The translations under genes and the position numbers were made by a program. From Actinomycetes bacterium (GTDB lineage: Bacteria; Actinomycetota; Thermoleophilia; BMS3ABIN01), in NCBI GenBank assembly GCA_021790075.1, contig JAJYIN010000043.1:1-11805 (forward strand): a stretch of 11,805 nt of DNA. The letters run 5' to 3'. The notes under the pieces were generated by a model that made no database searches, had not been told where the DNA came from, and saw nothing but the letters and a program-made list of their open reading frames with translations. This document shows, one piece after another, positions 7,382 to 11,805 of this stretch. Positions within the stretch are counted from its first letter, which is position 1. Each line of letters opens with the position of its first letter.

Positions 7382-8163
7382 ACCTGCAGGAAACTTTGGA
7401 GATGCTGGCCCGGGGAGAGATTACGGTTGACGAAGCCCGGTCGCGCCTCTCACTGTCCGGCCTCGCGGCCGTGGGTGAATTCGCCTTGCTGGATACGGAG
7501 CGCCATGCCCGCAAAGGGGTGCCCGAAGTGGTTTTCGCGGCCGGCAAGACTTCGGAACAGCTCGAGCGCATCTGTGACGGGATGGTGAAGGCGGCAGGGC
7601 GGGCCATCATCAGCGGCCTCGACGACGAGCAGTGGCAGGCGCTGGAGGCCGACTTCACCGGCCTCGTCCGCGTAGCCAACCGCGACGCGGGGATGATGGT
7701 GCTCCGGCAGGAAGGAAAGGAGCCGGGAGCCACAGGCGGCCGCATCGGCATCCTTTCGGCGGGGACGGCCGATGTGCCCGCCGCCGAACAGGCCCGCATT
7801 ATCGCCGAGGAGATGGGTTGTGAGGTGATACAGGCCTACGACGTGGGTGTCGCCGGAGTCCACCGTTTGCTGGAACCTCTGAAACAGATGATCGAGGCGG
7901 ACGTGGCGGCCGTGGTCGTGGCCGCCGGCATGGAGGGTGCGCTGCCCTCGGTAGTGGCAGGCCTGATGCCAATACCGGTGATCGGCCTGCCTACCTCGAC
8001 CGGTTACGGCCTGGGGGGCAAGGGCGTCACCGCCCTGCTGGCCATGCTGCAAAGTTGCTGTCCCGGCCTGGCAGTCGTCAATATCGATAACGGTATCGGC
8101 GCTGGTGCGACCGCGGCCCTAATTGCCAACCATGCCGCAAAAAGCAGGGGACTTGCTGGGTAA
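7378..8163 (+). CDS. larB: Nickel-pincer cofactor biosynthesis protein LarB
   Basis: LarB carboxylates the pyridinium ring of nicotinic acid adenine dinucleotide and cleaves its phosphoanhydride bond. This is the first step towards the nickel-pincer cofactor of lactate racemase and related LarA enzymes. The 261-residue length is normal. The N-terminal part (about 1-115) has the family segment RHARKGVPEVVFAAGKT (42-58). The C-terminal part (about 120-258) is a PurE/AIR-carboxylase-like domain with GRIGILSAGTADVP (121-134), VVAAGMEGALPSVVAGL (180-196), GLPTSTGYG (203-211) and VVNIDNGIGAG (233-243). The start overlaps the amidohydrolase stop (ATGA). larC, larE and larA are not in the window, so the cofactor user is unknown. 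Confusion with PurE is unlikely because of the N-terminal domain and the glycine-rich tail. Confidence 0.95.
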   Translation: MNLQETLEMLARGEITVDEARSRLSLSGLAAVGEFALLDTERHARKGVPEVVFAAGKTSEQLERICDGMVKAAGRAIISGLDDEQWQALEADFTGLVRVANRDAGMMVLRQEGKEPGATGGRIGILSAGTADVPAAEQARIIAEEMGCEVIQAYDVGVAGVHRLLEPLKQMIEADVAAVVVAAGMEGALPSVVAGLMPIPVIGLPTSTGYGLGGKGVTALLAMLQSCCPGLAVVNIDNGIGAGATAALIANHAAKSRGLAG

Positions 8164-8164
8164 T

Positions 8165-8210
8165 CTTCAAGAAATTGGGGCCGGCGGAGCTTCAAGAAGC
8201 AGGGGCTGGC
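8165..8210. repeat. Imperfect tandem repeat after larB
   Basis: Two 21-base copies, 8165-8185 and 8190-8210, match at 17 of 21 positions with a 25-base period; both begin CTTCAAGAA and end with GGGGC-(C/T)-GGC. They occupy most of the 87-bp gap between larB and the next gene. An A-rich run (8215-8223) follows. The repeat may be a local duplication or a binding site. No clear terminator or promoter was found in this gap. Confidence 0.45.
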
Positions 8211-8250
8211 ACCGATAAAAAAACTAGCCGGCAAACCATTTCACTGTCCC

Positions 8251-8739
8251 ATGATTTCACTTACGCTTTCCAGCACCCTCAGAGAGAACCACGATGAGAT
8301 CATCCAGCGCTGGCTGGAGAATATCCATGGGCGGACAGCCGAAGATTACGAGCAGGTGCTGCGTACGCCCATGGGCCATGCCGTGGCCACCAACCTCCTC
8401 AATTACGCGGTGGAACTGATGGGGGCGGAAGAATACCAGGAGTCAGAATTGTTGCACCGCGCCCGTGACGCCGCCCGGGACGCTTCCTTTCGCCGGGCCG
8501 CGGTGGGCTTCTGTCTGCCCGACATTATAACCACCGCCATGGCGCTTCGTTCGGCCATGCAGGAAACACTGCTAAACCACGTCACTCCCGGAGACAGCGT
8601 CGACGAGCAGACGATAGTCGAGGGATTGTTGGCGATAAACAGGCTGGGAGACGCCATCGTTTCCGGCGAGATTGCCGGTTATTTCGCCTACCACGAATAC
8701 ACCGACAAGGAAGAGAACCGCCGCAACCACATGGTGTAG
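8251..8739 (+). CDS. RsbRD N-terminal-domain-like protein, standalone
   Basis: The 162-residue soluble protein resembles the N-terminal domain of RsbT co-antagonist RsbRD (PF14361-like). It is helical, with an early IIQRWLENI segment (residues about 15-23) and then RTPMGHAVATNLLNY (about 37-51), which corresponds to the family's conserved NPVG-like turn. It has no STAS domain, which full-length RsbR proteins use in stressosomes, and no RsbS, RsbT or sigma-factor gene is nearby. Its role is therefore unknown; sensing or protein docking is an inference from the family. ATG 8251 is the only reasonable start, as no upstream ATG exists in frame and residues 1-20 look native, but no Shine-Dalgarno precedes it. 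It lies 87 bp after larB on the same strand and may share that transcript. It is convergent with accA, 21 bp away. Confidence 0.75.
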   Translation: MISLTLSSTLRENHDEIIQRWLENIHGRTAEDYEQVLRTPMGHAVATNLLNYAVELMGAEEYQESELLHRARDAARDASFRRAAVGFCLPDIITTAMALRSAMQETLLNHVTPGDSVDEQTIVEGLLAINRLGDAIVSGEIAGYFAYHEYTDKEENRRNHMV

Positions 8740-8760
8740 CGCCGGGCCGCCACCCCTTTT

Positions 8761-9759
8761 TCAGAACAGGGTGAGACCGTTTTCCTTCCAGACCCCCATC
8801 TGCCGGAATTTCTGAAAGCGTTCCTGCTTTCTCAGTTGTGGATGGATGGCTTCCAGCTCCCTGAGGTTGTCTTCCAGAGCCTCCTTGACAATCCGCGCCG
8901 CGGCGGCGTGGTCGCGGTGGGCGCCGCCGCGAGGCTCCGGTAATACCGCATCCACCGCCTGGAGCTCCAGCAAGTCGGATGAGGTGAGCCTGAGGGTCTG
9001 GGCCGCCAGGTGGGCCTCGTCCGCGTCCTTCCAGAGGATAGCCGCGCAGGACTCCGGCGAGATAACGGAGTAGATCGAGTTCTCGAGCATCAGTACGCGA
9101 TCCGCCAGAGCCAGCGCCAGGGCGCCGCCGCTGCCGCCCTCGCCGATGATGACCGCGACTGTCGGCACATCCAGCCGCGCCATGCACAGAAGCGACCCGG
9201 AAATGGCGCCCGCCTGGCCGCGTTCTTCGGCGGCCACGCCTGGATAAGCCCCCGGAGTGTCAATAAAGGTGAGGACCGGGATGCCAAACTTGTCCGCCAG
9301 GTTCATCAGCCGCTGGGCCTTGCGATAACCTTCGGGGCGGGCCATGCCGAAGTTCCGCCGGGTCCGGGCCGCCAGGTCACGGCCTTTTTGGTGTCCGATC
9401 ACCATGATCGTGCGCCCCATGTAGGCCGCCAGGCCGCCGACGATGGCGGGATCGTCCGCGAAGCAGCGGTCCCCCCTCAGCTCGATAAACCCCGGGAACA
9501 TCTGGTGGATATAATCCTGCGTGTAGGGCCGCTCCGGATGGCGCGCCAGCTCCACCCGGCCCCAGACCGCCTTGTCGAGGTGGCGGTTGTGCCCCAGCTC
9601 CCGCAGCCGCTGGGAAACCTTGGCTATCTCATCTTTTAGGTGGACGCCGGGAAGGGTTGGCAAGCGACTTAATTCTGCCAATCGCTTCCGCAAACGCCCC
9701 TCTTCGTCCTGGACGGCTTTCTTCTTCTTCCCAAAGGGGTTCGAGGGCACAGGCGACAC
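8761..9759 (-). CDS. accA: Acetyl-CoA carboxylase carboxyltransferase subunit alpha
   Basis: AccA pairs with AccD to transfer the carboxyl group from biotin-BCCP to acetyl-CoA, forming malonyl-CoA for fatty-acid synthesis. The 332-residue product has the family N-terminal helices (about 20-57) and the crotonase-like core: FPGFIELRGDR (88-98), IGHQKGRD (121-128), FIDTPGAYPGVAAEERGQ (165-182), GEGGSGGALALA (206-217) and SVISPESCAAILWKDA (231-246). The outermost start is GTG 9759-9757. A GGAAGGGG at 9767-9760 abuts it, so the second GTG (9750-9748, nine bases away) is better spaced and may be the true start. Either choice leaves the accA start deep inside the accD 3' end, a 122-131 nt overlap in another frame. 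It is the last gene of the fabF-accD-accA block. Confidence 0.95.
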   Translation of the reverse strand: MSPVPSNPFGKKKKAVQDEEGRLRKRLAELSRLPTLPGVHLKDEIAKVSQRLRELGHNRHLDKAVWGRVELARHPERPYTQDYIHQMFPGFIELRGDRCFADDPAIVGGLAAYMGRTIMVIGHQKGRDLAARTRRNFGMARPEGYRKAQRLMNLADKFGIPVLTFIDTPGAYPGVAAEERGQAGAISGSLLCMARLDVPTVAVIIGEGGSGGALALALADRVLMLENSIYSVISPESCAAILWKDADEAHLAAQTLRLTSSDLLELQAVDAVLPEPRGGAHRDHAAAARIVKEALEDNLRELEAIHPQLRKQERFQKFRQMGVWKENGLTLF

Positions 9760-10588
9760 CCCCTTCCAGCATCCCGAGGATCTGCACCAGCCTGTCCTTG
9801 AGCTCGGAGCGGGGAATTATCATGTCTACCTGGCCGTGCTCTACGTTTGATTCTGCCAGGCCAAACCCTTCCGGCAGCTTCTCCTTGATTGTCTGCTCGA
9901 TGATGCGGGGGCCGGCAAAGGAAAGGAATGCGCCCGGTTCGGCGATGACCACGTCTGAGAGAGTGGCGAAACTGGCCAGAACGCCGCCGGTGGTGGGGTG
10001 GGTCAGCACGCTGACAAAGGGAACCGGGACCTGGGCCATAAGCTCGACGGCGCAGGTCGTCTTGGCCATCTGCAAGAGCGAGAGGATCCCCTCCTGCATG
10101 CGGGCCCCGCCGGAAGCACAGACAACCGCCAGGGGCACCCTGGTCTCGATGGCGGTCTCGGCGGCGCGCCAGAATTTCTCGCCTACGACACTGCCCATGC
10201 TGCCACCAAGGAACTGGAAATCCATCACCGCCAGGACCACCTCCATCTTGTGGATGCGGGCGGTGCCCGTCAGCATGGCTTCAGGGAGGCCGGTGTCGTA
10301 TTCAGCCTCCTCGACCCGCTCCGGGTAGGGCCTTAGATCGAAGAAATCCAGGGGGTCGGCGGAACGCAGGTTGGCGGCAATCTCCGACCATGTGCCTGTA
10401 TCGGCGAGCTGGGCGACACGCTCCCGCGCGGTGACCCGAAAGTGGTGGCCGCAGTGGCGGCAGACGCGGTAATTTTCTTCCAGCTCTTCCGCGGTCAGCA
10501 GCTGGCTGCACTGCGGGCAGCTCTCGGCCCCCTTGAGGACTTCGCCTCTGTTGCGGCGGGAAATGTCAACCGAAACCTTTTGCGCCAT
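9629..10588 (-). CDS. accD: Acetyl-CoA carboxylase carboxyltransferase subunit beta
   Basis: AccD is the beta partner of AccA in the carboxyltransferase complex. The 319-residue protein has the four-cysteine zinc ribbon CPQC (24-27) and CRHC (43-46), as in the Escherichia coli and Firmicutes enzymes. The core shows DFFDLRPYPERV (81-92), SGGARMQEGILSLLQM (159-174), THPTTGGVLASFA (196-208), a GPRIIEQTI segment (226-234) and the late AESNVEHGQVDMIIPRSELK (245-264). ATG 10588 is chosen because AGGAGG lies five bases upstream and the zinc finger falls at the expected distance; the in-frame extension up to 10777 is antisense-like fabF overlap and is not used. Residues after about 285 (acidic, then Arg/Lys-rich) form a tail encoded by the same DNA as the accA N-terminus. 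fabF lies 22 bp upstream. Confidence 0.96.
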   Translation of the reverse strand: MAQKVSVDISRRNRGEVLKGAESCPQCSQLLTAEELEENYRVCRHCGHHFRVTARERVAQLADTGTWSEIAANLRSADPLDFFDLRPYPERVEEAEYDTGLPEAMLTGTARIHKMEVVLAVMDFQFLGGSMGSVVGEKFWRAAETAIETRVPLAVVCASGGARMQEGILSLLQMAKTTCAVELMAQVPVPFVSVLTHPTTGGVLASFATLSDVVIAEPGAFLSFAGPRIIEQTIKEKLPEGFGLAESNVEHGQVDMIIPRSELKDRLVQILGMLEGGVACALEPLWEEEESRPGRRGAFAEAIGRIKSLANPSRRPPKR

Positions 10589-10593
10589 GCCAG

Positions 10594-10599
10594 CCTCCT
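10594..10599 (-). promoter_or_regulatory. Ribosome-binding site of accD
   Basis: AGGAGG reads on the minus strand from 10599 to 10594, five bases before ATG 10588. It sits in the 22-bp gap after the fabF stop and fixes the accD start. Confidence 0.85.
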
Positions 10600-10610
10600 T
10601 CGGTTTCGCG

Positions 10611-11805
10611 TCAGGGAGCCCGGAACAGCAGGGTGACGTTGTGGCCGCCGAACCCGAAGGAGTTGGTCGCTGCCACCCGCACCTGCTGTTCGCGGACCCG
10701 AAGGGGAACGTAATCCAGGTCACACTCGGGGTCGGGATTATCCAGATTGATGGTCGGCGGGACGGCGCTCCTGTCAATGGCCAGGATGCAGACCGCCGCC
10801 TCCAGGGCGCCGGACGCGCCCAGGCAGTGCCCCATCATCGACTTGGTTGAGCTGATCGCCACTTTGCGGGCATGGTCGCCCAGGGCGATCTTGATACTCT
10901 TGGTCTCGATGGTGTCCCCGGGAGGGGTCGAGGTGCCGTGGGCGTTGATGTAATCTATGCCGGCCGGTTCCAGCCCGGCTTCCCTGAGCGCCGCCAGCAT
11001 CGCCCTGGCCTGGTTCTCGCCGCTCGGCTCCGGCAGGCTCATGTGGAAGGCGTCGCCGGTCATGCCGTAACCCGCCACCTCCGCAAGGATTTTGGCGCCG
11101 CGGGCCACGGCCCGCTCGCGCTCTTCCAGCACCAGGATGGCCGAGCCCTCTCCCATTACGAATCCGTCGCGCTCCAGGTCAAACGGGCGGCTGGCCTTTT
11201 CCGGCTCGTCGTTGCGCGCCGACAGGGCGCCCATCTGGGCAAAGGCAGCGATGCCGACCGGGCTGATGGAAGCCTCGCTGCCGCCGGTCAGCATCACTTC
11301 GGCGGCGCCGCGCTTGACGATCTCGAAGGCGTCGCCGATGGCATTGGCCGCCGCCGAGCAGGCGGTGCAAACGGTGCTTACCGGGCCCCGGGCCCCCAGG
11401 TGGATCGAGACCTGGGCGGACGCCATGTTGGCGATCTCCATGGGGATAAAGAAGGGGCTGATCCGGTCAGGGCCCTTTTCCAGCAGCACGGCTGTCTCTT
11501 TCTCAAAAGTCTTGACGCCGCCGATGCCGCTGGCCACCAGCACGCCGATGTTTTCGGCGTCGGCGGCCACGTCCAGCCCGGCGTGCTCCACCGCCATGCT
11601 GGCGGCGGCCACTGATAACTGGGCGAAGCGGTCCATGCGGCGGGCGCTCTTGCGGTCAACGTAGTCGGTGGGCTCGAAACCTTTGACCTCGGCGGCGATA
11701 CGTACCTTGTAATCGCTGGCATCGAACTGGGTTATCGGCCCGACACCGGATGCTCCGGAAGTGAGGGCATCCCAGTAGGCTTCGATCCCGGTACCCAGCG
11801 GCGAG
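10611..11805 (-). CDS. fabF: 3-oxoacyl-ACP synthase II, 5' end cut by the window edge
   Basis: FabF condenses malonyl-ACP with acyl-ACP, elongating fatty acids; in many bacteria this includes the temperature-dependent elongation of unsaturated chains. The frame stays open from the stop at 10611 to the window edge, giving 397 residues that begin SPLGTGIEAYWDAL; only about a dozen N-terminal residues seem to be missing. The internal ATG 11636 is not the true start, because the residues before it are clearly FabF-like. The Cys-His-His triad is visible, numbered in the partial protein: Cys149 in TVCTACSAAANAIG, His289 in INAHGTSTPPGD and His326 in STKSMMGHCLGASGA. The C-terminus NSFGFGGHNVTLLF is typical. 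It leads the visible fabF-accD-accA block; any promoter or acpP lies outside. Confidence 0.95.
   Translation of the reverse strand, partial: SPLGTGIEAYWDALTSGASGVGPITQFDASDYKVRIAAEVKGFEPTDYVDRKSARRMDRFAQLSVAAASMAVEHAGLDVAADAENIGVLVASGIGGVKTFEKETAVLLEKGPDRISPFFIPMEIANMASAQVSIHLGARGPVSTVCTACSAAANAIGDAFEIVKRGAAEVMLTGGSEASISPVGIAAFAQMGALSARNDEPEKASRPFDLERDGFVMGEGSAILVLEERERAVARGAKILAEVAGYGMTGDAFHMSLPEPSGENQARAMLAALREAGLEPAGIDYINAHGTSTPPGDTIETKSIKIALGDHARKVAISSTKSMMGHCLGASGALEAAVCILAIDRSAVPPTINLDNPDPECDLDYVPLRVREQQVRVAATNSFGFGGHNVTLLFRAP

Noticed and set aside
8740..8760. Possible bidirectional terminator between the RsbRD_N gene and accA
   Set aside because: The gap ends in CCCCTTTTT but I could not find a convincing hairpin before it, so no terminator is called.
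10589..10777. In-frame upstream extension of accD by 63 codons
   Set aside because: It overlaps the fabF 3' end, its residues do not resemble AccD, and a strong AGGAGG precedes the ATG at 10588.
10872..11615. 247-codon open frame on the plus strand, antisense to fabF
   Set aside because: FabF catalytic residues and motifs are intact on the minus strand. The antisense product is low in recognisable structure and has no ribosome-binding site that I can see.

Overview
This is a G+C-rich bacterial chromosomal window densely packed with housekeeping and regulatory genes. I see no insertion sequence, integrase, prophage, CRISPR array, tRNA or rRNA. Eight protein genes are supported: seven complete and one cut by the right edge. 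The organism cannot be fixed from this sequence alone. Four features would suit a deep-branching actinobacterium, or another G+C-rich anaerobe or facultative anaerobe: an archaeal-type class I aldolase, a zinc-finger AccD beside a separate AccA, the nickel-pincer gene larB, and an apparently leaderless gene start. The cysteine-rich PAS kinase and the RsbRD_N protein also occur in Desulfobacterota and related groups, so this is a weak inference.

Layout from left to right. Positions 1-141 hold no complete gene. A large membrane hybrid histidine kinase (142-3957, minus strand) carries HAMP, PAS, GAF, GAF, PAS, HisKA, HATPase and receiver regions, with an eight-cysteine insertion in its first PAS region. 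Upstream of it on the same strand is proA (4076-5323), which encodes the second enzyme of proline synthesis. proA is divergent from a class I fructose-bisphosphate-type aldolase gene (5518-6465, plus). The 194-bp gap between them carries a TATAAT-like -10 element facing each way. The aldolase gene ends in a strong hairpin terminator. A TATACT element sits directly behind it, seven bases before an amidohydrolase gene (6539-7381). That gene overlaps larB (7378-8163) by ATGA. A small orphan RsbRD_N-like gene follows (8251-8739). The right end is a minus-strand fatty-acid block transcribed fabF, accD, accA (8761-11805), convergent with the RsbRD_N gene.

How the genes work together. AccA and AccD form the carboxyltransferase half of acetyl-CoA carboxylase and supply malonyl-CoA. 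FabF consumes malonyl-ACP in chain elongation. accB, accC and acpP are not in view. The amidohydrolase and larB are probably co-translated; LarB makes the first intermediate of the nickel-pincer cofactor, but larC, larE and larA are absent here. The kinase has no dedicated response regulator or Hpt protein next to it, so its target is unknown.

I did not find a clear new multi-gene system. The observations most worth following are the cysteine clusters in the hybrid kinase, the roughly 120-130 nt accD/accA coding overlap, and the amidohydrolase-larB pairing with a leaderless-looking start.
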